Origin: CF-161 sp035638495
GTDB taxonomy: Bacteria > Chloroflexota > Dormibacteria > Dormibacterales > Dormibacteraceae
Reading direction: 5' to 3'
Assembly: GCA_035638495.1 (NCBI GenBank)
Contig: DASQZW010000342.1
Location: 1 to 21,603 of the forward strand
Length of the DNA: 21,603 nucleotides
The number at the start of each line of letters is the position of its first letter. Position 1 is the first letter of the stretch. The position numbers and the translations under genes were made by a program. Positions 1-7,762 of this stretch are shown here, one piece after another. The notes beneath the pieces were generated by a model. The model did not search any database, had not been told where the DNA came from, and was given only the letters and a program-made list of their open reading frames with translations.

Positions 1-297
1 GCTCCAGCCGGAGTCGGGGTCGCCGGCCTCGAGGTCCGCAGCCACCAGCACGATGAGCCCGAGCAGGAGCGCGCCCTTGGCGAACAGCGAGAACCGGTCC
101 TGCTGCCAGCCGCCGTTGAAGAGGGTGCCCACGGCGGCGCCCAGCCAGAGCTCGAGGCCCAGCGCGACGACCGCCGCCGCCAGCGCGCCGATGCGGAGCC
201 ACAGCCAGCGCCGGCGCGGGAGCAGCCGCGCGCCGAGCAGGAGGGCCACGGCCGACGCCACGACGACCGCCTCGGGGGCGAGCACCGCGGTCCTCAT
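1..297 (-). CDS. nuoN: NADH-quinone oxidoreductase subunit N, N-terminal part (cut by window edge)
   Basis: First 99 residues of a membrane protein whose ATG overlaps the nuoM stop as ATGA. The visible part starts with a hydrophobic helix (about residues 5-22), an arginine-rich loop (RLLPRRRW), a second helix, and then QQDRFSLFAKGALLLG, which resembles the 'D-x-F-S-x-F-x-K' segment before an early helix of NuoN. Position after nuoM and the translational coupling fit the standard nuoJKLMN order. In the family this is one of three antiporter-like subunits of the complex I membrane arm. The catalytic lysine and glutamate helices lie outside the window, so it cannot be judged whether NuoN shares the residue losses seen in its neighbours. 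Confidence 0.75.
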   Translation of the reverse strand, partial: MRTAVLAPEAVVVASAVALLLGARLLPRRRWLWLRIGALAAAVVALGLELWLGAAVGTLFNGGWQQDRFSLFAKGALLLGLIVLVAADLEAGDPDSGWS

Positions 298-2018
298 CGC
301 GAGGGGGAGGTGGTCGGCGAGGCCGATGCGGACGGGGACGGGGACGGGGTCGCCGTCGGGGTCGGAGAGGGCGACGGCGACGGCGTCGTCGCGTACGTCG
401 ATGCGAGGTCGGCGGTCGAGGTATTCACGATGTTCACCAGGCCGGGGTCCACGACGGGGATCCCGAACAGCTTGGGGCCGCCGGGGAGCAGGCCCACCCA
501 CAGGAGCGCGCCGACCAGGATGCCGAGGTACCACGAGTCGGCGAGCGAGGCGTCCGACGGCGTCGGGGCGTCCGGGTTGGGCGCGCCGAACACCACGCGG
601 TGCATGAGCCGGGCGCTGGCGGCCGCACCGATCGCGAGGCCGATCGCGACCACGAACACGGCGGCCGGCTGCGAGCGGAACGATCCGAGGAACACCATCA
701 GCCCCGATGTCCAGGTGGCCAGGAACGGGAGGCACAGGACGGACAGGCAGCCGACCAGGAGCAGCCACGAGAGCTTCGGGATCCGTCCGGCCAGCCCCGC
801 GGCCAGGCCCAGGCTGCGCGCCTGCGCGTGCTCCGCGAGCGTCGCGGCCGATCCGGCCACGAGCGCGGCGGCGAGCCCGCCCGCGAACAGGAACAGGACC
901 GTGCCGTCCAGCGACAGGGGCGTCAGTCCGGCCACCCCCAGCACCGTGACGCCCCCCGGCACGAGCGCCAGGTAAGCGGCGAGGCGCCGCACGTCGTTCG
1001 TGTTCAGCGCGGCGACCACCGCGTACACGACGGTCAGCGCGGCCAGTGCCCCGAGGAACGGCGCGAGCGTACGCGCCGCGTCGTGCTCGATGCCCGCGTA
1101 CAGCCGCACGAGGACGTAGCCGCCGAGCCGGCTGGCGACGCCGGCGATCAGCACGACCACCCCGGCGGGCGCCTCCGACAGCACCTCCCGGGCCCACCCA
1201 TGGAACGGGACGAGCGGCAGGCGCGTCGCCGCCGCGAGGGCGAACAGGACGGCGATCACGATCTGGACGCGGGGGCTGATCGCGGCCTTTCCGAGCGTGT
1301 CCAGGTCGAAGCTCGTCGAGCCGGCGGCGCTGTACAGGAGCAGGACACCTGCCAGCAGCGCCGCCGTGCCGGCACCCCAGTAGCCGAGCAGGCGGCCGGC
1401 CGCGAGGGAGCGCCGCGGGCCGCCGTAGCCCGCGACCAGGATGACCACGGGGACGGTCGAGGCCGCCCAGAACAGGAACAGCACGAAGACGTCGCGCGCC
1501 ACCACGACCCCGTTGACCGCGGACTGCGTGAGCAGCAGCAGCACGAAGTACGTCCGCGCCCGTTCACGCACGTCCCACGAGGCGATCACGGCGGCCAGGC
1601 CGACCACGCCGTTCAGCAGCAGCATGGCCATGCCGATGCCGTCCACGCCCAGGTGGTAGCTGACGCCGAGCGCGGGCAGCCACGGCAGGTTCTCCTCGAA
1701 CTGCAGTCCGCTGGTGTACGCCTGGAACTGGGAGTAGCCGATGATCATCAGGGCCAGCGCGCCGGCGTTCGTCCAGAAGGCGACCCCGAGGAACCACCGG
1801 CCCTGGCCGGGACGGGGCTCGGGCAGGATCGCGGTGACCGCCGCCATCACGGCCGGTCCCCACACCAGCAGGCTGAGCAGGAAGCTGAACCCGATGACGT
1901 TCGCGCCGAACGTCGCCGGCGTCGCGCTGGCCGACGGCGCCGGCGTGGTCGCCACCGTCCCCAGCCAGGGGGCGACGTGCGCGCCCGCCCCGAACAGCGC
2001 GGTCAGCAAGCCGGTCAC
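294..2018 (-). CDS. nuoM: NADH-quinone oxidoreductase subunit M-like protein, divergent
   Basis: A 574-residue polytopic membrane protein of the antiporter-like family, the NuoM position of a complex I-like membrane arm. Family marks: YHLGVDGI (121-128), PFHGW (271-275), SEAPAG (281-286), RLGGY (297-301) and FLGSF (443-447). The GTG start overlaps the nuoL stop as GTGA. Aligned by eye to E. coli NuoM, the key charged residues are changed: E144 is A185 (FLFWAAST), K234 is R266, K265 is R297 and E407 is G439. The last 35 or so residues form a Pro/Ser/Thr-rich tail after the final helix, and a shorter Pro/Ser/Thr/Ala stretch lies near residues 21-36. Fold and place identify the subunit; whether it pumps protons is doubtful. 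An Mrp or hydrogenase-arm homologue is less likely because of the J-K-L-M-N order. Confidence 0.88.
   Translation of the reverse strand: MTGLLTALFGAGAHVAPWLGTVATTPAPSASATPATFGANVIGFSFLLSLLVWGPAVMAAVTAILPEPRPGQGRWFLGVAFWTNAGALALMIIGYSQFQAYTSGLQFEENLPWLPALGVSYHLGVDGIGMAMLLLNGVVGLAAVIASWDVRERARTYFVLLLLTQSAVNGVVVARDVFVLFLFWAASTVPVVILVAGYGGPRRSLAAGRLLGYWGAGTAALLAGVLLLYSAAGSTSFDLDTLGKAAISPRVQIVIAVLFALAAATRLPLVPFHGWAREVLSEAPAGVVVLIAGVASRLGGYVLVRLYAGIEHDAARTLAPFLGALAALTVVYAVVAALNTNDVRRLAAYLALVPGGVTVLGVAGLTPLSLDGTVLFLFAGGLAAALVAGSAATLAEHAQARSLGLAAGLAGRIPKLSWLLLVGCLSVLCLPFLATWTSGLMVFLGSFRSQPAAVFVVAIGLAIGAAASARLMHRVVFGAPNPDAPTPSDASLADSWYLGILVGALLWVGLLPGGPKLFGIPVVDPGLVNIVNTSTADLASTYATTPSPSPSPTPTATPSPSPSASASPTTSPSR
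334..361 (+). other. G-quadruplex-type motif in the nuoM tail
   Basis: Four GGGG runs lie at 334-337, 340-343, 346-349 and 358-361, separated by loops AC, AC and an 8-nt TCGCCGTC. This satisfies the usual G4 pattern on the plus strand, which is the template strand of nuoM. It results from Pro/Ser/Thr codons in the low-complexity C-terminal tail, so it may be only a by-product of that composition. Confidence 0.45.
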
Positions 2019-3976
2019 GGTCGCAAGCCCTGCGCGAGCAGGCCGAAGACGACGGCCAGGACCACCGCCAGGCCGAGCAGGGTCGGCACCCAGGGCAGGC
2101 TCCGCTCTGCCGCGCCGGCCAGGCCGCCCGCGCCCGTCAGCGCGCGCCCGACGCCCGACTCGACCGCGGGCACCCCGACGTCCTCCACGGCGCCGACGAT
2201 CGTGCCACCCGGCCGGGCGAAGAACCGCTCGTACAGCGTCCCGGCCCGCTCCCAGGCGGCGCCGAAGCGCTCACCCAGCCGGGCGCAGAGCTCGAGGGTG
2301 GAGTCCTTGCGCAGCACGAACGCCCACGCCGCGGCCGCCGCGCCCGCGAGCGGCGCCAGGACCCACGCCGGGTTCGTGCCCACCGTGTCGACGGCGTGGC
2401 CGCCCGCGCCCAGGAAGCGGACCCATCCGGGGAAGTACGGCAGCGCCAGGGCGGCGAGCCCCAGGGCGCCGCAGGCGAGGGCGCTGCCCGCCACCGAGCC
2501 GACCGCCTCGCGCACCCGCGCCGGCTCGAACGCCCGCCGCCGGCGAAGCTCGCCGTGCGCGATCGAGAAGTAGGGTCGGAGGGCGGCGAACGCGACGACG
2601 ACCAGCGCAGGCACGAACGCGATCCAGACCCTCGGCCCGGGCCGCAGCATCGCGATCTCGAGGCCGGCCAGCGCCAGCACGCCGCCGGACAGCAGCAGCG
2701 CCGCCGACGTCAGCGGCATACGCTCCCAGCCGCCGCCCATCGCGCGCATGTCCACCGAGCGCATGGCTCCGGCGGCCGTCGATCCGGCGAGCAGGCCCGC
2801 CGTGCGGGCGCCGGCCACCGCCAGCACGCCCGTGAAGGCGACGCCGATGGAAAACGGGTAGGTCAGGCCGACCAGCGTCAGCGCCAGGGCGCCCGACGAG
2901 GAGAGCAGGATCGTCCGTCGCAGCTCGACGCCCAGCAGGCTCAGCAGCGGCCCGATCAGTGCGGCCACCAGCAGCGTGTAGTGGACGATGCGCGCCGCCT
3001 GCGGGCCGGAGGCGGCCAGGACCGGCGCCGTCCTGAGCAGCAGCGAGCTCGCGAGCACCGGCCAGACGCCCGCCGCCAGCCCCAGCCCCGCGGCCGGCGC
3101 CTCCACCGTACCCGTCTGCCATGCCGTGAACGGCCAGATGCAGCCGCGCACGGCCACGGCCGCGAACAGCAGCACGGACGCGGTCGTGAGCGATTTCAGG
3201 CCGACGCCCAGCGTGCTGCTCAGCTCGGGCAGCAGGGTGTCCAGCGTCAGCGTGCCGTATCGCGAGTAGAGCAGGCCGACCGCGCAGAACAGCGCGATGT
3301 CGCCGATGAACGGCAGCGCCAGCGCGATCCGGCTCCGCTGGCCGGCGCCCTCCGTGCCCCAGCGGTGGCCGAGGAGCAGGTACGTCGCGAGGCCGGACAC
3401 CAGCCAGAACGCGAGCAGCTCGGCCAGGTCGCCGCTGACGATCACGCCGGCCGAGCCCAGCGCCAGGAGCAGGGCGTTGACCTGGAAGCGGACCGGCCCC
3501 TGCTCGGCGCGCCCGGCCAGCCGGTGCCACGTCAGGCAGGCCAGGATGATGACGAGCACGGTCAGCAGCGCCGCCAGGGCCGCGTGGTCGATGCGGAACG
3601 ACAGGTCGATGCCGAAGCCCTGGAAGCGCTGGTCGCCCGTGAACGCGACCGGGATGTTCAGCCACTGGTATGCCGACTCGTACGGTCCCGATTGGCGCAT
3701 GCGCGCCCAGCCCACCATCAGGACGGCCGCCAGCATGACGACGACCGTCAGCTGGGCGGTGGTCGCGGCGCCCCGGCGGCTCCGGACGCTGCCCAGGACC
3801 AGCACGTAGCCGACGACCGGCGCCGCGAGCAGGAGTGGGACCACCCAGGGCAGCGTGCTGGCTGGGTCGAAGTGGAAGCCGCCGCCGGCCCGAGCGGTCG
3901 AAGCGGCAGACGCCGCGCTGAGCGCGACGCCCCAGCCGCGTGCGGCGGTCGATGCGGTGGCCGCGAGCGGGATCAG
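2015..3976 (-). CDS. nuoL: NADH-quinone oxidoreductase subunit L-like protein, divergent, probable CTG start
   Basis: About 653 residues with many membrane helices, the NuoL position of the complex I-like arm. FRIDHAALAAL (about 128-138) matches the 'F-x-x-D-x-L-S' entry of the family, FWLVSGLATYLLLG (190-203) the W-E-G-V-G-L-C-S-Y helix, IGD (224-226) is kept, and a long lateral-helix/tail region follows. E. coli E144 corresponds to L192, K229 to R277 and H254 to A302. No ATG or GTG lies at a sensible place. The frame is open upstream, but that part reads as an arginine/glycine shadow of nuoK. A CTG at 3976 overlaps the nuoK TGA (CTGA) with GGAGG 8 nt before it, matching the NTGA overlaps at the other junctions. 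The next alternative is GTG at 3844, which would leave 609 residues. The stop overlaps the nuoM GTG. Confidence 0.85.
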   Translation of the reverse strand: MIPLAATASTAARGWGVALSAASAASTARAGGGFHFDPASTLPWVVPLLLAAPVVGYVLVLGSVRSRRGAATTAQLTVVVMLAAVLMVGWARMRQSGPYESAYQWLNIPVAFTGDQRFQGFGIDLSFRIDHAALAALLTVLVIILACLTWHRLAGRAEQGPVRFQVNALLLALGSAGVIVSGDLAELLAFWLVSGLATYLLLGHRWGTEGAGQRSRIALALPFIGDIALFCAVGLLYSRYGTLTLDTLLPELSSTLGVGLKSLTTASVLLFAAVAVRGCIWPFTAWQTGTVEAPAAGLGLAAGVWPVLASSLLLRTAPVLAASGPQAARIVHYTLLVAALIGPLLSLLGVELRRTILLSSSGALALTLVGLTYPFSIGVAFTGVLAVAGARTAGLLAGSTAAGAMRSVDMRAMGGGWERMPLTSAALLLSGGVLALAGLEIAMLRPGPRVWIAFVPALVVVAFAALRPYFSIAHGELRRRRAFEPARVREAVGSVAGSALACGALGLAALALPYFPGWVRFLGAGGHAVDTVGTNPAWVLAPLAGAAAAAWAFVLRKDSTLELCARLGERFGAAWERAGTLYERFFARPGGTIVGAVEDVGVPAVESGVGRALTGAGGLAGAAERSLPWVPTLLGLAVVLAVVFGLLAQGLRP

Positions 3977-4248
3977 CGCTCCACCCTCCGTCCGGTGAGC
4001 GCCCGGGCCAGGATCGCGCCCGCCAGGCCCACCACCGTGGCCAGCGCCGCCAGCTCCTCGCCCGTCTGCGGGTCCGCGGCGCCGGCCGCGAACCGGCTGA
4101 CGCCCGCCATGCACACGGCTGCGCCGGCGGCCAGCATCGGCACCGCAGCGAGCGCGCCGCCGCTGTCGCGGCGCCAGGCGGCGGTGAACGCGCCGCACGA
4201 GACCAGCAGCGCGCCCACGATCAGCGCGGACGCGAAGGTCAGCGTCAC
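3973..4248 (-). CDS. nuoK: NADH-quinone oxidoreductase subunit K-like protein, divergent
   Basis: 91 residues (family about 100) with three predicted helices (about 4-24, 31-51 and 65-84). GTG start overlaps the nuoJ stop (GTGA). The RR pair at 26-27 aligns with the conserved arginines after helix 1. The helix-2 glutamate (E36 in E. coli, in IELMLNA-type sequence) is P37 here, and helix 3 reads ELAALATVVGLAG, with no glutamate at the E72 position. The only nearby acids are E64 and E65 at the start of the helix. Recognition therefore rests on size, three-helix layout, position between nuoJ and nuoL, and the GL pair at the end of helix 3, rather than on active residues. Confidence 0.72.
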   Translation of the reverse strand: MTLTFASALIVGALLVSCGAFTAAWRRDSGGALAAVPMLAAGAAVCMAGVSRFAAGAADPQTGEELAALATVVGLAGAILARALTGRRVER

Positions 4249-4733
4249 GAGCGCCGGCTCCGGGCCAGCGCGCCGACCGCCAGGGCCGCGGTCAGGGTCG
4301 CGCCGACGGCCTCGAGCGCGAGGGCGTCGCGGCCGAAGAACGCGCGCCCGAGCGCGACGGCGTCGAACCCCGACCCGGCGTGGCCGCCCGCGGCGAACGT
4401 GCCGCGGAGCGCGACGACGAGCAGGAGCACGAGCAGCAGGGCGGCGGCCGCCGCGCCCACCTGGGCGGGAAGCGCTCCAGGCCCGCGAAGTCCCCCGGCC
4501 GGAGCCGATGCGTCCGTCGCGCCGAGCAGCAGTGCCGAGGCGCCCAGGCACACCAGCGCGACCACGGCGGCGTAGCCTGCGGACAGGCTGGCCAGCACGC
4601 CCGCGGCCCCGACCGCCAGGGCCAGCAGGCCCATGAGCCGCCACGGGCCGGCCGGGACGAGGGCCGCGCCCACGGCTCCTGCCACCGCCACGATCGCGCA
4701 GAGGAAGAAGACGATCGTCAGGGCGACGTCCAC
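4245..4733 (-). CDS. nuoJ: NADH-quinone oxidoreductase subunit J-like protein
   Basis: 162 residues with about five hydrophobic helices, beginning MDVALTIVFFLCAIVAVAGA, typical of NuoJ/ND6. In complex I this subunit contacts NuoK and NuoA and carries the pi-bulge helix 3 linking quinone chemistry to proton movement. GTG start with GGAG 6 nt upstream. This is the first nuo gene here: nuoA-I are not upstream, where a small membrane ORF and a two-component system lie instead. A glycine- and alanine-rich loop around residues 75-90 is longer than usual. Low sequence conservation is normal for NuoJ, so the call depends partly on the downstream genes. Confidence 0.75.
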   Translation of the reverse strand: MDVALTIVFFLCAIVAVAGAVGAALVPAGPWRLMGLLALAVGAAGVLASLSAGYAAVVALVCLGASALLLGATDASAPAGGLRGPGALPAQVGAAAAALLLVLLLVVALRGTFAAGGHAGSGFDAVALGRAFFGRDALALEAVGATLTAALAVGALARSRRS

Positions 4734-4781
4734 GCGAACTCCGTTTTCAGCACATCTCCGGTCCGTGTGACTGAACGCTTC

Positions 4782-5006
4782 TCAACTGGAGCGACCGGGA
4801 GCTCCGAGTCGCCAAGCATACAGGGACACACCGATCGCAACGAGCAGGAGGAATACCCCGGCCGCCGCGAGCGAGGCCGCGCGAAACGACGTGGACGGCA
4901 GCGCCGCGACGAACGCCCCGACGATCAGGACGGCGCTGATCGCCGCTCCGCCGACGGCGACCGGCTCCGGCTGCACCGCGAGCAGCCGGCGCTTCCACCC
5001 TTCCAT
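4782..5006 (-). CDS. Small two-helix membrane protein, unknown
   Basis: 74 residues from ATG at 5006; a TTG at 5015 in the same frame would give 77. A short basic N-terminus (MEGWKRR) is followed by two hydrophobic segments (about 18-36 and 43-63) and a small basic tail. It lies 49 nt after the histidine kinase stop and 48 nt before nuoJ, all on one strand, so it may be cotranscribed with either. No strong ribosome binding site is visible. I do not recognise the family. Possible roles are an accessory subunit of the complex I-like arm or a small partner of the kinase, but neither is shown by the sequence. Confidence 0.5.
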   Translation of the reverse strand: MEGWKRRLLAVQPEPVAVGGAAISAVLIVGAFVAALPSTSFRAASLAAAGVFLLLVAIGVSLYAWRLGAPGRSS

Positions 5007-5055
5007 GGCGGCCAATTGAACCAGAGCGGCACCGCTCGCTGCCGGGCTGGGCCGT

Positions 5056-6291
5056 CTACTGGAGCTCCACGACGAAGACCGCGCCGCCGGACGGGTCGTT
5101 GCCCGCCCAGATTCGGCCGCCGTGCTGGCCGGCGATCCACCGGGCGATCGCCAGGCCGAGGCCGCTGCCGCCGTCGGAGCGCGAGACGTCGGGCTGGTAG
5201 AACCGCTCGAAGATCCGCTCCTCCTCGCCGGCCGGGATGCCAGGACCCCGGTCGCCGACGACGAGGACCGCGCCGGAGGGCTGGCGCCTCCGGACCCACA
5301 GCACCCCGTTCCCGCCGCCGTGCCGGCGGGCGTTGTCCGCGAGGATCCACGTGAGCTGCGTGAGCGCGTCAGCGTCGCCGAGCACCGGCGCCTCCTCCAG
5401 CGACGTCCCCAGCCCGGCCCGGCGGGCGACCGGCTCCACGACCCTGGCCAGGTCCAGTGGCGCCCGCCGCAGCTGCTGGCCGGCGTCGGCTCGCGCCAGC
5501 GTGAGGAGCCCGTCGACGAGGCGGCTCATGCGTTCGCTCTCGGCGACGATGTCCTGGACCGCCTCGCGCGCGTCCCGCGGTTCGGGCGGCGGATCGCGCT
5601 GGAGCAGGCCGGCGTTGCTCCGAATGCTGGTCAGCGGCGTGCGCAGCTCGTGGGAGGCGTCGGCCACGAAGCGGCGCTGGCTCTCCTGCGCGCCCTCCAG
5701 CCGGCCCAGCATCGCGTTGAACGCCTCCGTCAGCCTGCCGACCTCGTCGCGGGGGCGGACCGCCGGCAGGCGGCGGCGGAGATCGCGCGTCCACCCGACC
5801 TCCTCGGCCACGGCAGCCATCATGCGCAGCGGGCGCAGCGCGCTGGCCGCCACCAGCCACGTGGTCGCGATGCCCGCCACCATGGTCACCAGCGCGGTGA
5901 CCAGCAGGTAGGTGAGCAGGAGGCGGGCGGTCCGCTCCAGCTCGCCCAGGTGCTCGCCGGTCACCCGGTACGTGCCGTCGGGCTGCGCCACTACCAGCAC
6001 GCGGACGCGGTCCCCCGGCTTCACCGTGACGGTGTACAGGCCCTGCATGACCGGGAGCGGCAGGCGCGGCGGGACCCCGCCGTCGCCCTGGCGCACCGTG
6101 CGCAGCTCGCCGTCGGGGTCGGCCACCGCGCTGAACGTCGTGCTCGCCCGGTCCGCGCGCAGGTCCTGGTCGACGGTGATGAGGCCGCCCCCCTGGATGG
6201 CCGCGAAGAGCAGGAAGCCGAACAGCATCACCGTCCCGCACACGACCAGGGCGCCGAAGAGCGCGATCCGGGCACGGATCGAGAGGGCCAC
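5056..6291 (-). CDS. Two-component sensor histidine kinase
   Basis: 411-residue membrane kinase. Helix 1 spans about 10-32, followed by an extracytoplasmic sensor region of about 90 residues, then helix 2 (about 125-148) and a HAMP linker (about 150-202). The HisKA domain has DASHELRTPL with His214 as the phosphorylated residue. The HATPase domain has the N box near Asn320, DRGPGIP (347-353) and GSGLGLAI (375-382). GTG start 9 nt after the response regulator stop, with GAGG about 6 nt before it. All catalytic boxes are intact. It should phosphorylate the adjacent OmpR-type regulator. The signal is unknown; the downstream location of nuo genes hints at respiration or membrane energy state, but this is inference. 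Confidence 0.94.
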   Translation of the reverse strand: MALSIRARIALFGALVVCGTVMLFGFLLFAAIQGGGLITVDQDLRADRASTTFSAVADPDGELRTVRQGDGGVPPRLPLPVMQGLYTVTVKPGDRVRVLVVAQPDGTYRVTGEHLGELERTARLLLTYLLVTALVTMVAGIATTWLVAASALRPLRMMAAVAEEVGWTRDLRRRLPAVRPRDEVGRLTEAFNAMLGRLEGAQESQRRFVADASHELRTPLTSIRSNAGLLQRDPPPEPRDAREAVQDIVAESERMSRLVDGLLTLARADAGQQLRRAPLDLARVVEPVARRAGLGTSLEEAPVLGDADALTQLTWILADNARRHGGGNGVLWVRRRQPSGAVLVVGDRGPGIPAGEEERIFERFYQPDVSRSDGGSGLGLAIARWIAGQHGGRIWAGNDPSGGAVFVVELQ

Positions 6292-6300
6292 CCCCGACCT

Positions 6301-6966
6301 CTACTCCTTCAGGAGGTAGCCGACGCCGCGAACGGTCTGGATCAACCGCGGCTCGCCCAGCTTCGAGCGCAGGTAGCCCACGTAGACGTCCACCACGTTG
6401 CTGACCGCGTCGAAGTCGCCGCCCCACACGGCCTCCAGGAGCTGGTCACGGCTCAGCACCTGCCTGGGGTTGCGGAGGAAGTGGCAGAGTAGGTCGAACT
6501 CCGTCGTGGTCAGGACCACCTCCCGTCCGTCCCGGCGCGCCTCACGAGCGCCGACGTCCACGTCCAGGTCCGCGTACGCGAGGCGCTGGCGGCGCGCCGG
6601 CCCCCGCCGGCGCAGGAGCGCACGCACGCGTGCCATCAGCTCCTCGTACGCGAACGGCTTGACCACGTAGTCGTCCGCGCCGCTGTCCAGGCCGCGCACC
6701 CGCTCCGCGGTCGCGTCGCGCGCCGTGAGCATCAGGATCGGCACGTCATCGGCCGCGCGCAGGCGCCGGCACACCTCCACCCCGTCGATGCCCGGCAGCA
6801 TGAGGTCGAGCAGCACGAGGTCGGGGGGCCGGCTTGCGGCGCTGGCCAGCGCCGCCGGACCGTCGAGCGCCACGTCGACGCTGCATCCCTCGTAGTGGAG
6901 GGCGCGCTTCAGCGCGGCCACGATCCTGGCGTCGTCGTCCACGACGAGCACGTGCGGCCGGTCCAC
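6301..6966 (-). CDS. OmpR/PhoB-family response regulator
   Basis: 221 residues from GTG at 6966. The receiver domain has acidic residues D10-D12, phosphoacceptor Asp54 (LVLLDLMLPG), Thr81 and Lys103 (VVKPF). It is followed by an OmpR winged helix (about 127-220) with TTTEFDLL, SRDQLLEAVWG and a C-terminal TVRGVGYLL. An in-frame ATG at 6993 would add nine residues, but the receiver fold starts right after the GTG and a weak -10-like GATACT (plus strand 6975-6980) lies 8 nt before it, so the GTG is preferred. First gene of the regulator-kinase pair; a DNA-binding activator or repressor whose targets cannot be read from this window. Confidence 0.93.
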   Translation of the reverse strand: MDRPHVLVVDDDARIVAALKRALHYEGCSVDVALDGPAALASAASRPPDLVLLDLMLPGIDGVEVCRRLRAADDVPILMLTARDATAERVRGLDSGADDYVVKPFAYEELMARVRALLRRRGPARRQRLAYADLDVDVGAREARRDGREVVLTTTEFDLLCHFLRNPRQVLSRDQLLEAVWGGDFDAVSNVVDVYVGYLRSKLGEPRLIQTVRGVGYLLKE

Positions 6967-7053
6967 AGCCCGCCAGTATCGCGGCGGCCGCATGAGAAGG
7001 AAATGAGACCGCCTACGGCGGCTCCAGGCCGGCGAGCGGGTCGAGCGGGCCGG

Positions 7054-7608
7054 TCACCGCCAGTCCGGGTTGGTGATCGCGGTCAGGACGTGGTCCTCCC
7101 ACCGGCCGTTGATCCGCAGATACTCGCGCGCGTAGCCCTCCACGACGAAGCCCGCGTGCCGCAGCACGGTGGCGCTCCTCCGGTTCCGGGGCATGTAGTC
7201 GGCCATGACGCGGTGGAGCCCGAGCGTCCCGAACGCGTAGGCGACCGCCCCCCGCACGGCCTCGAGCATGAAGCCGTGACCCTGGGCGTCCGCCGCAAGT
7301 GAGTAGCCGAGCGTGCACCCGTGGAACGCCCCGCGCACGATCTGCGCCAGCGAGAGGTTGCCGACCACCCGGCGCGGCTCCTCGCGCGGGAACAGGAAGC
7401 CCCGGATCTCCAGCCCGGCGTGGTAGTCGCCCAGCCGGCGTTCGGCCTCGCCCGCCCAGAAGAGCGGGTCGAACAGGCCGGGGTGCAGCGTGGGCGACCA
7501 CGGCTGCAGATGCTCGCGGTTGAGGGCGTAGAACCGGGCCACCTCGTCGGCGTCCTCCCGCGTCGGCAGGCGCATGCAGAGACGCTCGGTCTCGTACACC
7601 GCGGTCAC
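7054..7608 (-). CDS. GNAT N-acetyltransferase, RimJ/RimL type
   Basis: 184 residues with GTG start. N-terminal YETERLCMRLPTREDADEVARF is the usual first strand and helix of RimJ/RimL-like acetyltransferases. The acetyl-CoA motif A is at about 101-115 (GYSLAADAQGHGFM, with Q-G-H-G in place of R-x-x-G-x-G/A). HRVMADYMPRNRRSATVLRHAGF (132-154) is the conserved motif B, followed by the WEDHVLTAIT strand. Family members acetylate N-terminal amines of ribosomal proteins or small molecules; the substrate here is unknown. It lies 87 nt after the response regulator GTG on the same strand with no visible promoter, and is probably an independent gene. Confidence 0.92.
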   Translation of the reverse strand: MTAVYETERLCMRLPTREDADEVARFYALNREHLQPWSPTLHPGLFDPLFWAGEAERRLGDYHAGLEIRGFLFPREEPRRVVGNLSLAQIVRGAFHGCTLGYSLAADAQGHGFMLEAVRGAVAYAFGTLGLHRVMADYMPRNRRSATVLRHAGFVVEGYAREYLRINGRWEDHVLTAITNPDWR

Positions 7609-7762
7609 GCGGCGGCGGCCCCGGCCCGACCTTTCGGTGGGTCTGCCTGCCGCGTGGCGTCAGGACCGCGCGGCGTCGTCGGCCATTTCAGCAATCCAGG
7701 GTGCCCCGTCCAGGCGACCACTGCCGGCTTCCTGCTCGGCTCACTCAAACGGTTGGTGCTTC
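7609..7762. other. Intergenic stretch with no gene
   Basis: 154 bp between the selenoprotein stop and the acetyltransferase start. A minus-strand frame is open through it but has no support as a gene. It contains a less GC-rich patch around 7683-7760 that reads unlike the neighbouring coding sequence. A degenerate IS end or an untranslated conserved element are possible, but no inverted ends, target duplication or transposase remnant could be found. No convincing terminator was seen. Confidence 0.3.

Noticed and set aside
3977..4198. Upstream extension of nuoL to an ATG at 4198
   Set aside because: The added residues are an Arg/Gly/Ala-rich shadow of nuoK with no hydrophobic character, and would overlap nuoK almost entirely.
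7609..7762. tRNA-Sec gene or riboswitch next to the selenoprotein gene
   Set aside because: No acceptor-stem pairing, long variable arm or CCA-type end could be found, and no known riboswitch core was recognised.
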